Shown piece by piece: positions 1 to 8,733 of a stretch of 64,000 bases of DNA. The stretch comes from Solibacillus isronensis (GTDB lineage: Bacteria; Bacillota; Bacilli; Bacillales_A; Planococcaceae). The position numbers and the translations under genes were made by a program. Where the stretch lies: positions 124,001 through 188,000 of the forward strand of contig NZ_FVZN01000011.1 in assembly GCF_900168685.1 (NCBI RefSeq), read 5' to 3'. The notes beneath the pieces are model-generated. The model had not been told where the DNA came from. It did no database searches and worked only from the letters and a program-made list of their open reading frames with translations. Positions within the stretch are counted from its first letter, which is position 1. Each line of letters opens with the position of its first letter.

Positions 1-393
1 GACTTTCGCTTCCTTTACACCTGGAACATCAATTTTGTCACTCTTTACTAATGACATTCCAGCAAGTGCTACTTCACTTTCATTTGACGGTAAGTTAGCT
101 GCAGTTTCATTTACTTGCTTTACATTTTCAGTATCGACAATATGTACAACAAATTGCCCTTTTTCAATAATATTTCTTGCCGTATCTTTTTTCTCCCCTT
201 TTTTCCGTTGGATACTTACCGAAACCATCGGAGGATTTGAAGACACTATATTGAAGAAACTAAATGGTGCAGCATTTACGACACCTTCTTCAGAAACGGA
301 TGTAACAAAAGCGATCGGTCTCGGAATGATGGAACCAATCAAAAATTTATAATTTTCACGTTCGGATAATTGTTTCGGATCTATTTTTTTCAT
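1..393 (-). CDS. Flavin reductase family protein (5' part; C-terminus outside window)
   Basis: Reading leftward from ATG at 393, 131 codons stay open to the window edge, so only the N-terminal part is seen. The motifs IIPRPIAFVTS (residues 22-32) and NAAPFSFFN (40-48) are typical of the flavoredoxin/DIM6-NTAB family of FMN-binding split-barrel reductases, which bind FMN and reduce flavin or serve a partner monooxygenase. The start is supported by AAGAGGCG seven bases upstream. The substrate or partner cannot be told from this fragment. No co-transcribed neighbour is visible; an 800-bp gap lies upstream. Confidence 0.8.
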   Translation of the reverse strand, partial: MKKIDPKQLSERENYKFLIGSIIPRPIAFVTSVSEEGVVNAAPFSFFNIVSSNPPMVSVSIQRKKGEKKDTARNIIEKGQFVVHIVDTENVKQVNETAANLPSNESEVALAGMSLVKSDKIDVPGVKEAKV

Positions 394-1200
394 AAAAATT
401 CGCCTCTTTTCTTATCACTAATTTGACTTTAGAGAACAGAACGTAACACGTCAATTAATTTATTTGACCATAAATAAGGAACAAGGATTTTTATACATAT
501 CCCTCCAGTTCCATTTTTTATGTGATTTTAAAGCCATTTTCACAGGCTTTATTTAAGTAAATAAAACAAAAAACTCTTTCATACTCTAAAAATTTTTCTT
601 TTTTAATCATAATTCTTCAGCGTAACTTCAAAAATTTCATTTCCTGCAATCTGTTATAAACAGTTTCAACATACTTAATAAAAATTAGTAAAGAGAAAGG
701 TTTTCTGGACTAACTCCCCCTCAAAACGTTGATTTATCAATGCATAAAGCATATATCGAGTTAATTCCATGTGTATTAGTAACTGTTATATTATGAGTTC
801 AAAAGTATTTTTAGTAAATTTCTTTTATGCATTTAAGAGAAATTATGGGTACAACTAAGTATTTTTAGTTATTTAAATAGAATTTATTATAGTTTACAAT
901 ATTATCCTCCCCTTAATACATTGTTATATTGAACAAACACTCAACCCTTGAGAAACCTTGATTTATCAACGTTAAAGCGCCATTTAACCATCAAAAAATA
1001 TTTACTTTAAGTACAGATTTGTTACCCAAAAGAGAAATATATGTTTTTTCGAGATAATTTATTTTAAGAAATTCTACTTGCGCAACATAATAAGTTAATG
1101 TTAAGTTATTGTACATGGACGTTCATACTTTAGACATAACTACTTCAAGTAGAGAAATGTCGTATAACCGATATTTATTTTTGTGTGAGGGGGAATATTT
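394..1200. other. Long AT-rich intergenic region
   Basis: About 800 bases without a convincing gene on either strand. It holds two copies of the perfect palindrome TTGATTTATCAA at 729-740 and 958-969, a small hairpin (AAAGCC/GGCTTT near 531-551), and close to the next gene a 22-bp near-perfect dyad at 1089-1110 (arms AATAAGTTAA and TTAAGTTATT) and a 13-bp palindrome CTACTTCAAGTAG at 1140-1152. The last two could be operators for the transporter that starts at 1201. No good sigma-A promoter pair was recognised. Confidence 0.4.
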
Positions 1201-2475
1201 TTGAAAAAGAATCGTTGGTTAATTGCTGCATCAGCAATCGCTATTCACCTTTCGATCGGTGGAGCTTATGCATACAGTGTGTATAAAAATCCAATTGCTT
1301 CTGAGCTTGGATGGGATGCATCGCAAATTACAATTGCGTTTACAATTATGATGGGGTTAGCAGGTTTTGCTGCCGCACTATTTGGTAGTACAGTAGAAAA
1401 ATTAGGACCGAGAAAAGCAGCAATGGTTGCCGCAGTACTCTTTGGTTTAGGTCAAGGTGGCGCAGGGATTGCAATCGCTATGGATTCGGTTGTCTTATAT
1501 TGGTTAACTTACGGGTTATTAAGCGGTCTTGGAATGGGGATCGGTTATATCGCTCCAGTATCAACACTTGTTAAATGGTTCCCTAACCGTCGTGGTTTAG
1601 CCACAGGGATGGCTGTATTAGGATTCGGTTCAGGTGCTTTAATTACAGCGCCGGTTGCCGTAAACTTAATGGAGTCTTTCGGTATTTCAAACACTTACTT
1701 TATTTTAGGAATTAGCTATTTTGTATTAATGATGCTTGGTGCACTTTATATCGCTCCGCCTAAACCGGGCGAAGTAGAAGAAGCTGTTGCATCAGGAAAA
1801 GCAAAAACAACTGAAATTGCACAAATGTCTGCTCGTGAAGCTGTTCGTACAAAGCAGTTCTGGATGCTTTGGGCAATGCATTTAATTAATGTTACATCTG
1901 GTTTAATGTTGATTTCTGTTGCTTCTCCAATGGCGCAGGAAATTGCAGGTTTATCTGTAGCTGCAGCTGCAGCAATGGTTGGATTAATGGGCTTATTTAA
2001 TGGTGGCGGTCGCTTACTTTGGGCAGCAGGATCAGATTATATCGGGCGTTCTAACGTTTTCGTTATTTTCTTCACGATTCAATTAATTGCCTTTATTACA
2101 CTACCATTCACAACGAACGCTATTTTATTACAACTGTTCATTTTCTTAGTGGTTAGTTGTTATGGCGGTGGTTTCTCGAATTTACCAGCATTTGCAAGTG
2201 ATTTATTTGGTACGAAACAACTTGGTGTTATCCACGGATATTTATTAACAACTTGGTCACTTGGTGGGATTTTCGGTCCACTAATTGCATCAACTGTTTA
2301 TGAAGCTGCAAATAGCTATGTACCATTGTTTTACTTATTCAGTTTCTTAATTGCAATTTCATTAGGGATTTCTTTATTAATGCGCTCGAATGTCAACAAA
2401 ATGAAAAAACAACGCGCAAAGGAAGAAGAAAGTACAAAACACAAAGGGAAACAGGGAGCACCTGCTCATTCATAA
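1201..2475 (+). CDS. OFA-family MFS transporter (oxalate/formate antiporter-like)
   Basis: A 424-residue major facilitator protein with about 12 membrane segments. The MFS motif A region (GSTVEKLGPRKA, about residues 62-73) and the RRGLATGMAV loop after helix 4 fit the oxalate:formate antiporter family, whose bacterial members exchange small carboxylates; YhjX-like pyruvate carriers also belong here, so the substrate is open. The C-terminus is a charged tail rich in Lys and Glu (about residues 395-424). The start is TTG at 1201 with GAGGGGG just upstream. The gene is monocistronic, with a strong terminator directly after it, and is preceded by two dyads that may bind a regulator. Confidence 0.85.
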   Translation: MKKNRWLIAASAIAIHLSIGGAYAYSVYKNPIASELGWDASQITIAFTIMMGLAGFAAALFGSTVEKLGPRKAAMVAAVLFGLGQGGAGIAIAMDSVVLYWLTYGLLSGLGMGIGYIAPVSTLVKWFPNRRGLATGMAVLGFGSGALITAPVAVNLMESFGISNTYFILGISYFVLMMLGALYIAPPKPGEVEEAVASGKAKTTEIAQMSAREAVRTKQFWMLWAMHLINVTSGLMLISVASPMAQEIAGLSVAAAAAMVGLMGLFNGGGRLLWAAGSDYIGRSNVFVIFFTIQLIAFITLPFTTNAILLQLFIFLVVSCYGGGFSNLPAFASDLFGTKQLGVIHGYLLTTWSLGGIFGPLIASTVYEAANSYVPLFYLFSFLIAISLGISLLMRSNVNKMKKQRAKEEESTKHKGKQGAPAHS

Positions 2476-2486
2476 GGGGATTATAT

Positions 2487-2535
2487 AGAGATGAAACGGA
2501 AGTATCCAACTTTCGTTTCATCTCTTTTCTTTTTT
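2487..2535 (+). terminator. Rho-independent terminator after OFA transporter
   Basis: Arms AGAGATGAAACGGAAG and CTTTCGTTTCATCTCT form a nearly perfect 16-bp stem with a 7-nt loop, followed by TTTCTTTTTT. Confidence 0.9.
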
Positions 2536-2630
2536 AGTTTCTCTCATTTTTGCGGGTATTTTCTCTATTACTCTTGAATTTAAGAGTGTTACAATTACTT
2601 TAAGGGATGTTTTTTCCAGGGGGGATGTTC

Positions 2631-3815
2631 ATGAACCGTCAACATTTCAGTGTTATTTTAGGGGGCATTTTATTTTTAGCTGTTGCAATGGGGATTAGCC
2701 GCTTTGCTTTCACACCGATTTTACCGTTCATGCGTGTTGATGAAAACTTATCGTTTTCACAAGGCGGTTGGCTCGCATCAAGCAATTATATAGGGTATTT
2801 CATCGGAGCTTTAGGTGCCGGCTTTGTTTACAAGTCAAAAAAGAACTTTCTATTAATAAATGTATTTCTGAATGTGTTCTCAATCATTTTAATGGGATTG
2901 GTTGAATCTTATTTAATCTGGATACTTTTACGTTTTATCGCCGGCTTAACGAGCGGCTTCATATTTGTTCTTACATCAAGTATCGTAATGGATTATTTAG
3001 CGGCAAATTTATTAACCCACTGGAGCGGCTATTTGTTTAGCGGAGTTGGATTGGGTATCGCGTTATCAGGACTTTTCGTACCATTCTTTGAAGCAAGCTT
3101 TAACTGGCAAGGGTCCTGGCTTGGGCTTGGCGCATTATCTGTCTTATTTTTAGCAACGACAATCTTTTTATGGCGAAAGTTAAGCGTTGCGAATCACATA
3201 AAGGAACCAAAGTCTGCTGACAACAATATTTGGCGCGGGTTTATGCCATGGCTGATTATTGCATACGGCTTGGAAGGACTCGGCTATATTATTACAGGCA
3301 CTTTCTTAGTCGACATTATTTATAATATCGAATCACTGCGTGCCTATGCCGGATATAGTTGGGTACTTGCCGGGCTGGCTGCTATTCCGTCGGCACCGAT
3401 CTGGATGAAATGCATGTCTCGCTTCTCTACGGTTTCGATGATGACTACAGCCTATTCCTTGCAGATTATCGGCATTCTGCTTCCTGTCTTATCACAATCT
3501 GCATGGAGCGTATTAGTGTCGGCGATGTCGTTTGGTTTTACGTTTGTCGGACTCGTAACAATGTCGACTGCCTATGCCAGACAGCTGTTTCCAAAGCAGA
3601 GCAACTATGTCGTATCGATACTGACTACGTTCTATGCTATCGGGCAAATTATCGGACCGGTAATCGCATCTCGTCTGGAAACTCATTTTCGCACGTTTAA
3701 AGCCCCCCTGCTGTTTGCAGGAGGTACCGTTACAGTCGCGCTTGTATTATTACTGGTAGGGTATTTCTACAGCAGAAAAAGTCCTGTACATCTAACTGCG
3801 AATATAAAATATTGA
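2631..3815 (+). CDS. YbfB/YjiJ-family MFS transporter
   Basis: A 394-residue protein with about 12 hydrophobic segments. The N-terminus (AVAMGISRFAFTPILPFM) carries the GxxRFxYxPxLPxM-like signature of the YbfB/YjiJ family of MFS proteins, whose substrates are mostly unknown. ATG 2631 is preferred because AGGGGGG lies six bases before it; the upstream in-frame ATGs at 2607 and 2625 lack proper spacing. It stands alone between two terminators and is followed by a MerR-type regulator, but no functional link is shown. Confidence 0.85.
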   Translation: MNRQHFSVILGGILFLAVAMGISRFAFTPILPFMRVDENLSFSQGGWLASSNYIGYFIGALGAGFVYKSKKNFLLINVFLNVFSIILMGLVESYLIWILLRFIAGLTSGFIFVLTSSIVMDYLAANLLTHWSGYLFSGVGLGIALSGLFVPFFEASFNWQGSWLGLGALSVLFLATTIFLWRKLSVANHIKEPKSADNNIWRGFMPWLIIAYGLEGLGYIITGTFLVDIIYNIESLRAYAGYSWVLAGLAAIPSAPIWMKCMSRFSTVSMMTTAYSLQIIGILLPVLSQSAWSVLVSAMSFGFTFVGLVTMSTAYARQLFPKQSNYVVSILTTFYAIGQIIGPVIASRLETHFRTFKAPLLFAGGTVTVALVLLLVGYFYSRKSPVHLTANIKY

Positions 3816-3820
3816 ACCTC

Positions 3821-3856
3821 AATCACATCTCATGAAATATGGAGGTGTGATTTTTT
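3821..3856 (+). terminator. Terminator after YbfB-like transporter
   Basis: Arms AATCACATCTC and GAGGTGTGATT pair with one G-U wobble around a 10-nt loop, then six T. It starts five bases after the stop codon. Confidence 0.85.
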
Positions 3857-3933
3857 CCGTTTCCCAAAATAATTTACCCCCTATCCCGATTAATGTTAAG
3901 ATACCGATAACATTGTACTTCGGAGGACATCCT

Positions 3934-4767
3934 ATGGAAGAAAAACATTATTCAATCGGCGAGGTTTCCAAACTGACGAATATCTCTATACAAACATTAC
4001 GCTACTACGATCAGATCGGCTTATTCAAACCTTCCCATGTCGATCCTAAAACAAATTACCGCTACTACAAAGACTCACAATTTTACCATTTGGATATTAT
4101 TAAATCATTGAAATATATCGGTGTCTCATTGGAGGAAATTAAAGCAGCGCAACAGTTCACCCCTGCCGAACTTCTCTCCTTTTTGAAGCAGCAGGAAAGT
4201 GTCATTGAACAGCAAATGAATCGCATGTACGAAATTCAGCAGTCCTTATATAAAACGAAAAGGCAGATGGAAGAACAGCTGGCGATCGATGTAATGGATA
4301 CGGTCTATTTCAAAAATGAAGAATCGGTCCGTATTTTATCGATTAAAACAAATGAACTGACGCCGTACTATATTCCAAATACGTACTACAGTTCCTTAAT
4401 TAAAACATTGGAAGTTGAAAACAGCTTGCTGAGCAATCGGTATGGATGCATTTTTCCTTACGAGCAATATGACAGCCTGGATGAACTGCATTACAGTCAT
4501 GTTTTTACACCGCTCATCACAGACCGGTATATTACCCACTTAACAACTGATATGGACGTGAAAACGATACCTGCAGGACGCTATGTATGCATTGCGTTCA
4601 TTTTTGAACGGGACACGTATTTAACACAATACCAGAAGCTTTATCATTATATAGAAGAGCATCATTTACAGGTTGTTCCGGTTGTCTATGAAATCTTCAT
4701 GCCTCTTAACTATTCTCCAAACGAAGAGGACCAGTTCATCGTGGAATTAAAGATTAAGCTGCTTTAA
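3934..4767 (+). CDS. MerR-family transcriptional regulator with effector-binding domain (BmrR-like)
   Basis: A 277-residue regulator. The winged-helix MerR DNA-binding domain is at residues 5-75 (YSIGEVSKLTNIS, then TLRYYDQIGLFKP). A dimerisation coiled coil follows at about 80-125, then a C-terminal part (about 135-277) resembling the GyrI-like drug-binding domain of BmrR. Start ATG 3934 has CGGAGG at optimal spacing; the open frame runs further upstream but overlaps the preceding terminator. It lies just before an MFS efflux gene in the same direction, with a MerR-type promoter between them, so it probably activates that gene in response to a lipophilic cation or drug. The inducer is not predictable. 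Confidence 0.87.
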   Translation: MEEKHYSIGEVSKLTNISIQTLRYYDQIGLFKPSHVDPKTNYRYYKDSQFYHLDIIKSLKYIGVSLEEIKAAQQFTPAELLSFLKQQESVIEQQMNRMYEIQQSLYKTKRQMEEQLAIDVMDTVYFKNEESVRILSIKTNELTPYYIPNTYYSSLIKTLEVENSLLSNRYGCIFPYEQYDSLDELHYSHVFTPLITDRYITHLTTDMDVKTIPAGRYVCIAFIFERDTYLTQYQKLYHYIEEHHLQVVPVVYEIFMPLNYSPNEEDQFIVELKIKLL

Positions 4768-4798
4768 CTAAATTTAACATTTACTTAAAACAGTTCTA

Positions 4799-4829
4799 TT
4801 GACTCTATAGCTACTGTAGGGTTTATGTT
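4799..4829 (+). promoter_or_regulatory. MerR-type promoter/operator with 19-bp spacer
   Basis: TTGACT (4799-4804) and TATGTT (4824-4829) are separated by exactly 19 bp, longer than the optimal 17 bp. An imperfect dyad (CTCTATAG ... CTGTAGGG) fills the spacer. Overlong spacers with a central dyad are the hallmark of promoters that MerR-family activators untwist, such as bmr, blt and mta. The site lies between the MerR gene and the efflux gene. Confidence 0.8.
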
Positions 4830-4879
4830 AAGAAGTGCGGATTAACGATTTTTTCACAACTTAATAAGGAGCAATAAAA

Positions 4880-6043
4880 ATGAAAGACTATAAAATAACA
4901 TTAGGGTTACTATTATTAAACCTGTTCATCGCCTTTCTAGGAATCGGTTTGGTTATCCCGGTACTCCCTACTCTAATGAATGAACTGCAGTTAAGCGGCC
5001 AAGTTATCGGCTATTTGACAGCAGCATTCGCAATTGCACAACTGATTGTTTCACCACTCGCTGGTAAAGCGGTTGATAAATATGGACGTAAAATTATGAT
5101 CGTCCTCGGATTATTTATTTTCGGTATTTCGGAATTTCTATTCGGTTTAGGGAAAACGATAGAAGTTCTTTTCATTTCCCGTGTGTTAGGAGGGATCAGT
5201 GCGGCGTTTATTATGCCTGCTGTTACGGCCTTTATTGCGGATATTACGACAATGGAAACACGTCCAAAAGCACTTGGCTACATGAGTGCGGCAATTAGTA
5301 CTGGTTTCATTATCGGCCCCGGCATCGGCGGATTTTTAGCCGATTTCGGTACTCGTGTGCCCTTCTACTTTGCAGGAGCACTCGGTACAACAGCAGCAAT
5401 CTTATCGATTATTTTACTGCGTGAACCGGAACGCAATGCGGAAAACACGGAAAATGCACCGGTTCAAACATCCGGGTTCAAACGCATTTTAGAACCGATG
5501 TACTTGATCGCATTTATTTTAATTTTTGTCGCATCATTTGGACTCGCGGCTTTCGAATCGTTCTTTAGTCTGTTTGTCGATCATAAATTCGGGTTTACCC
5601 CTATGGATATCGCAATCATTATTACAGGTGGCGCGATTTTCGGAGCAGTTGCGCAAGTAGTGCTGTTTGACCGGCTTGCACAAAAATGGGGAGAAATTAA
5701 ACTCATTCGCTACAGCTTGATTTTATCGGGCATTCTCGTATTTTTAATGACTGTTGTCAGTTCATATTTTGCTATTTTACTTGTTACATGTATCGTCTTC
5801 ATCGGCTTCGATTTATTCCGTCCTGCCGTTACGAGTTATTTATCAAAAATTGCCGGCAATGAACAAGGTTTCGTCGGGGGCATGAACTCGATGTTCACAA
5901 GTTTAGCGAATATTTTCGGTCCGATTTTAGGCGGGATGTTATTCGATATTGATATTAACTACCCATATTACTTTGCAACGGTTGTCATCTTCTTCGGTAT
6001 TCTGTTAACATTAATTTGGAAGAAACCTGCATCGTATATGTAA
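4880..6043 (+). CDS. MFS multidrug efflux transporter (Bmr/Blt/NorA-like)
   Basis: A 387-residue, 12-helix proton-driven antiporter. [13 protein letters not shown] at residues 22-34, motif A ([14 protein letters not shown], about 61-74) and motif C ([16 protein letters not shown], about 136-151) place it with DHA1 drug efflux pumps of the Bmr/NorA type, which expel cationic dyes, quaternary ammonium compounds and fluoroquinolones. AAGGAGC lies eight bases before ATG 4880. The MerR-type promoter 50 bp upstream and the adjacent BmrR-like gene suggest drug-inducible expression. Exact substrates are not predictable. Confidence 0.87.
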   Translation: MKDYKITLGLLLLNLFIAFLGIGLVIPVLPTLMNELQLSGQVIGYLTAAFAIAQLIVSPLAGKAVDKYGRKIMIVLGLFIFGISEFLFGLGKTIEVLFISRVLGGISAAFIMPAVTAFIADITTMETRPKALGYMSAAISTGFIIGPGIGGFLADFGTRVPFYFAGALGTTAAILSIILLREPERNAENTENAPVQTSGFKRILEPMYLIAFILIFVASFGLAAFESFFSLFVDHKFGFTPMDIAIIITGGAIFGAVAQVVLFDRLAQKWGEIKLIRYSLILSGILVFLMTVVSSYFAILLVTCIVFIGFDLFRPAVTSYLSKIAGNEQGFVGGMNSMFTSLANIFGPILGGMLFDIDINYPYYFATVVIFFGILLTLIWKKPASYM

Positions 6044-6110
6044 ATTTTTTCTGTCTTTTGCAATGGATTTATCTGTTTTACAAGTAAATTTGCTTAAGGA
6101 GGATTTCATC

Positions 6111-7313
6111 ATGACAACAAAATCAAAATCAGAACAACTTATTTCAACTACGGAAAAATTCGGGGCGCATAACTATCACCCACTTCCGATCGTAATCGAA
6201 AAAGCAGAAGGTTCTTGGGTGACAGACCCTGAAGGCAATCGTTATTTAGATATGCTTTCCGCGTATTCTGCCTTAAACCAAGGTCATCGCCATCCGAAAA
6301 TTATCCAGGCATTAAAAGATCAGGCAGATGCTGTGACACTTACGTCACGTGCTTTCCATAGTGCGACATTAGGCGTGTGGTATGAAAAGGTCAGTAAACT
6401 AACGGGCAAAAATATGGTGCTGCCGATGAATACAGGCGCTGAAGCTGTCGAAACGGCCATTAAAACAGCCCGTCGCTGGGGATATGAAGTAAAAGGCATC
6501 GAAGCAAACAAAGCGCAAATTATTGGCTGTAACGGCAATTTCCACGGTCGTACAATGGGTGCTGTGTCTTTATCCTCGGAAGGGGAATATAAGCGCGGAT
6601 TCGGTCCGATGCTGGAGGGCTTCACATTAGTTCCTTACGGAGATATTGATGCATTGAAAGAAGCCATTACACCGAATACAGCGGCATTTATCGTCGAGCC
6701 GATCCAGGGAGAAGCAGGTATAATTATCCCGACAGAAGGCTTCTTAAAAGCAGCGTTTGAACTATGTAAAGAAAATAATGTTCTGTTTATTGCAGATGAA
6801 ATCCAAACAGGTTTATCACGGACAGGAAAACTGTTTGCCTGCGAATGGGAAGATGTTACACCAGACGTCTATATTTTAGGTAAAGCGCTAGGCGGCGGTG
6901 TTTATCCGATTTCCGCAGTTGTCGCAAATGAAGATATCCTTGGTGTTTTCAATCCAGGTTCACACGGCTCGACTTTCGGCGGTAACCCGCTGGCATGTGC
7001 CGTATCGATTGCAGCGATTGATGTATTAATAGATGAAAAGCTGACAGAGCGTTCATTGGAGCTTGGCGACTACTTTAAAGCACAGCTTCAGACAATTGAG
7101 AACCCGGTGATCAAAGAAGTGCGCGGGCGCGGTCTTTTCATAGGCGTTGAGCTACACGAATCAGCTCGTCCCTACTGCGAAAAGCTGGCAGAACGTAAAT
7201 TACTTTGCAAAGAAACACATGACACAGTAATCCGCTTCGCCCCACCTTTAATCATTTCAAAAGAAGACTTAGATTGGGCAATCGAGCAGATTAAAGATGT
7301 TTTTAGTGAATAA
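6111..7313 (+). CDS. rocD: Ornithine--oxo-acid aminotransferase
   Basis: A 400-residue class III PLP-dependent aminotransferase that converts ornithine and 2-oxoglutarate to glutamate semialdehyde and glutamate, a step of arginine catabolism. Visible motifs are the phosphate-binding MNTGAEA (106-112), the PLP-contacting Asp-Glu pair in ADEIQTG (228-234), and the Schiff-base lysine K258 in [10 protein letters not shown]. Length equals that of Bacillus RocD. ATG 6111 is chosen over the in-frame ATG at 6063 because AAGGAGG precedes it at eight bases. No other roc gene is adjacent. A hairpin follows the stop. Confidence 0.93.
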   Translation: MTTKSKSEQLISTTEKFGAHNYHPLPIVIEKAEGSWVTDPEGNRYLDMLSAYSALNQGHRHPKIIQALKDQADAVTLTSRAFHSATLGVWYEKVSKLTGKNMVLPMNTGAEAVETAIKTARRWGYEVKGIEANKAQIIGCNGNFHGRTMGAVSLSSEGEYKRGFGPMLEGFTLVPYGDIDALKEAITPNTAAFIVEPIQGEAGIIIPTEGFLKAAFELCKENNVLFIADEIQTGLSRTGKLFACEWEDVTPDVYILGKALGGGVYPISAVVANEDILGVFNPGSHGSTFGGNPLACAVSIAAIDVLIDEKLTERSLELGDYFKAQLQTIENPVIKEVRGRGLFIGVELHESARPYCEKLAERKLLCKETHDTVIRFAPPLIISKEDLDWAIEQIKDVFSE

Positions 7314-7326
7314 ATAGTATATTAAG

Positions 7327-7362
7327 AGGGCGCTGTGTTATGCATAGTGCCCTTATTTTATT
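7327..7362 (+). terminator. Likely terminator after rocD
   Basis: Arms AGGGCGCTGTG and CATAGTGCCCT pair over 11 bp with two G-U wobbles and a 5-nt loop. The following tract TATTTTATT is only moderately T-rich. Confidence 0.65.
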
Positions 7363-7387
7363 GATGGTTAAGCAAAGGAGACTTATG

Positions 7388-7945
7388 ATGAAATCACTTT
7401 ATATTACAGGCTACCGTCCACATGAACTGGGGATATTTAATGACAAACATCCTGGTGTCCCGGTTATTAAAAAGGCACTGGAAAACCAGCTGCGCATTCT
7501 TATAGAAGATGGGCTAGAATGGGTCGTGATCAGCGGCCAGCAAGGTGTTGAAACATGGGCGGCACAAGTTGTACTTGAACTTAAAAACAACTACCCGGAA
7601 CTCAAATACTCCATTATCACCCCATTCTTGGAACAGGAAAAGAATTGGAATGAGCATAAACAAGAGACCTATATGCATATAGTAAGTAAGGCCGATTTTG
7701 TGACAAGCGTGACGAAGCGCCCTTATGAAGCTCCATGGCAGTTTATCGAAAAGGACAAGTTTATTATCGATAACACGGATGCGACATTGCTCGTCTACGA
7801 TGAAGAAAATGAAGGGTCCCCAAAATATGTGCTTAGCCTCATCCAAAAGTATATGGAACAGCATGATGAATATGAGATGTTGATGATCAATGCTTATGAT
7901 TTACAAATGGTGGCTGAGGAAATGCAGCAAGGAGATGATTGGTAA
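7388..7945 (+). CDS. ypsA: YpsA-like SLOG (DUF1273) family protein
   Basis: A 185-residue cytosolic protein matching the YpsA/DUF1273 family throughout: N-terminal LYITGYRPHELG, the glycine-containing VVISGQQGVETWAAQVV (about residues 38-54), and the C-terminal DATLLVYDEENEGSPKY (about 132-148). The SLOG Rossmann-like fold is thought to bind nucleotides; YpsA affects cell division in Bacillus and Staphylococcus by an unsettled mechanism. Start ATG 7388 has AAAGGAG at seven bases; ATG 7385 is the alternative. It is transcribed alone behind the rocD terminator. Confidence 0.9.
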   Translation: MKSLYITGYRPHELGIFNDKHPGVPVIKKALENQLRILIEDGLEWVVISGQQGVETWAAQVVLELKNNYPELKYSIITPFLEQEKNWNEHKQETYMHIVSKADFVTSVTKRPYEAPWQFIEKDKFIIDNTDATLLVYDEENEGSPKYVLSLIQKYMEQHDEYEMLMINAYDLQMVAEEMQQGDDW

Positions 7946-8051
7946 AAAATATGCAAATGTCTAAATTTAGTAAATATTCTGATTACAGCCGTTCGTTTTG
8001 GGGTATAATATATTAAACAAATTATATTTTACTATTCAAGGAGGCCACATT

Positions 8052-8363
8052 ATGAACCAATTGACGATGATTAATGAAACAACACCAATTAATATCGCGC
8101 ACCATACGTATAAACGTGAGTGCCGATATACTAGAGGCATCAACATTCCCCTTGCAGATATCGAAAGAATTTTATACGGGTTGAGCGATGATGCGCTTCA
8201 CTATTTTGAGTTCCATAATATCGCTAAAGAGATTAAGCAAGGAACATTATTAAATGGCTATGCGGGTCTTGCAAATATTATTTCAGACTATTATAAGAAC
8301 GAAAAAAATATAGAAATTCCTGAACTGACAAACGGTCGCGATTTTTATGTAAAAATAGTTTAA
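8052..8363 (+). CDS. Small hypothetical protein
   Basis: A 103-residue soluble protein of no family I recognise. The start is clear: CAAGGAGG lies seven bases before ATG 8052. The sequence is mildly charged with no signal peptide or membrane segment. The middle (LADIERILYGLSDDALHYF) looks helical and amphipathic, like a small regulatory or adaptor protein, but that is only an impression. A likely terminator and then a Fur-controlled promoter follow. Codon use is like that of its neighbours. Confidence 0.7.
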   Translation: MNQLTMINETTPINIAHHTYKRECRYTRGINIPLADIERILYGLSDDALHYFEFHNIAKEIKQGTLLNGYAGLANIISDYYKNEKNIEIPELTNGRDFYVKIV

Positions 8364-8403
8364 CAAAATTAAGGGGATGACTTCCTAAGTGAATACCAAA
8401 AAC

Positions 8404-8457
8404 AACAACGTCTAAAGTATCCTATTTGGTTCGGTGCTTTCGGCGTTGTTTTACATA
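8404..8457 (+). terminator. Possible terminator after small hypothetical gene
   Basis: AACAACG and CGTTGTT close a long hairpin with an inner AAAG/CTTT pairing; TTTTAC follows. The stem is interrupted, so support is moderate. Confidence 0.45.
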
Positions 8458-8507
8458 TTGGGAGATTCAGCAAATAGAATTTTCTAAAAATTTGTTTAAT
8501 AAAAGTA

Positions 8508-8540
8508 TTGACTTTCTAATTGATAAAGATTATCATTATC
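8508..8540 (+). promoter_or_regulatory. Sigma-A promoter overlapped by a Fur box
   Basis: TTGACT (8508-8513), 17-bp spacer, TATCAT (8531-8536). The sequence GATAAAGATTATCATTATC at 8522-8540 differs from the 19-bp Fur consensus (GATAATGATTATCATTATC) at one base and covers the -10 region, the usual position for Fur repression under iron-replete conditions. No open frame with a ribosome binding site follows before a strong terminator at 8657. Confidence 0.8.
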
Positions 8541-8542
8541 AT

Positions 8543-8692
8543 TGTAAGGTTAGTAAAACCTTTTCGATACTGTTCCCCCCAGTTCAGATTCGAAACTCAT
8601 TAATTACTTTTCTCATATTTCGAAAAGATAAAAGGATTTATCTTTTCTCCTGAAAGAATGGCAAATCCCCTCACACGATTTGCCATTTTTTC
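8543..8692 (+). ncRNA. Candidate Fur-regulated small RNA (FsrA-like)
   Basis: The Fur-box promoter at 8508-8540 would start a transcript near 8541-8544 that ends at the strong terminator at 8657-8691, giving an RNA of about 150 nt. It would have a 5' hairpin (AAGGTT/AACCTT, 8546-8562), an unpaired stretch with CCCCCC near 8576, a perfect 11-bp hairpin at 8622-8647 (arms GAAAAGATAAA and TTTATCTTTTC), and a terminator whose loop reads CCCTCACAC. C-rich unpaired segments that base-pair with Shine-Dalgarno sites are the working parts of Bacillus FsrA, the iron-sparing sRNA that silences iron-rich TCA-cycle enzymes. I infer an analogous role from layout, not from sequence identity. A coding use is unlikely: the only frame lacks a ribosome binding site. 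Confidence 0.6.
8657..8691 (+). terminator. Strong Rho-independent terminator of the sRNA candidate
   Basis: Perfect 11-bp stem AATGGCAAATC/GATTTGCCATT with a 9-nt C-rich loop, continuing into six T. It separates the Fur-controlled unit from fumC. Confidence 0.9.
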
Positions 8693-8733
8693 ATGAAAAT
8701 TTGGGTATACATATATTAAAGGAGATGATTTAG

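Noticed and set aside
35-352. Plus-strand 105-residue open frame at the window start
   Set aside because: It is the shadow of the leftward flavin reductase gene, whose motifs and ribosome site are clear.
729-740. TTGATTTATCAA as an FNR operator
   Set aside because: FNR sites need a four-base centre (TTGAT-N4-ATCAA); here it is two.
8426-8653. A 75-residue open frame across the Fur-box promoter
   Set aside because: It starts before the promoter, has no ribosome site, and ends within the hairpins of the sRNA candidate.
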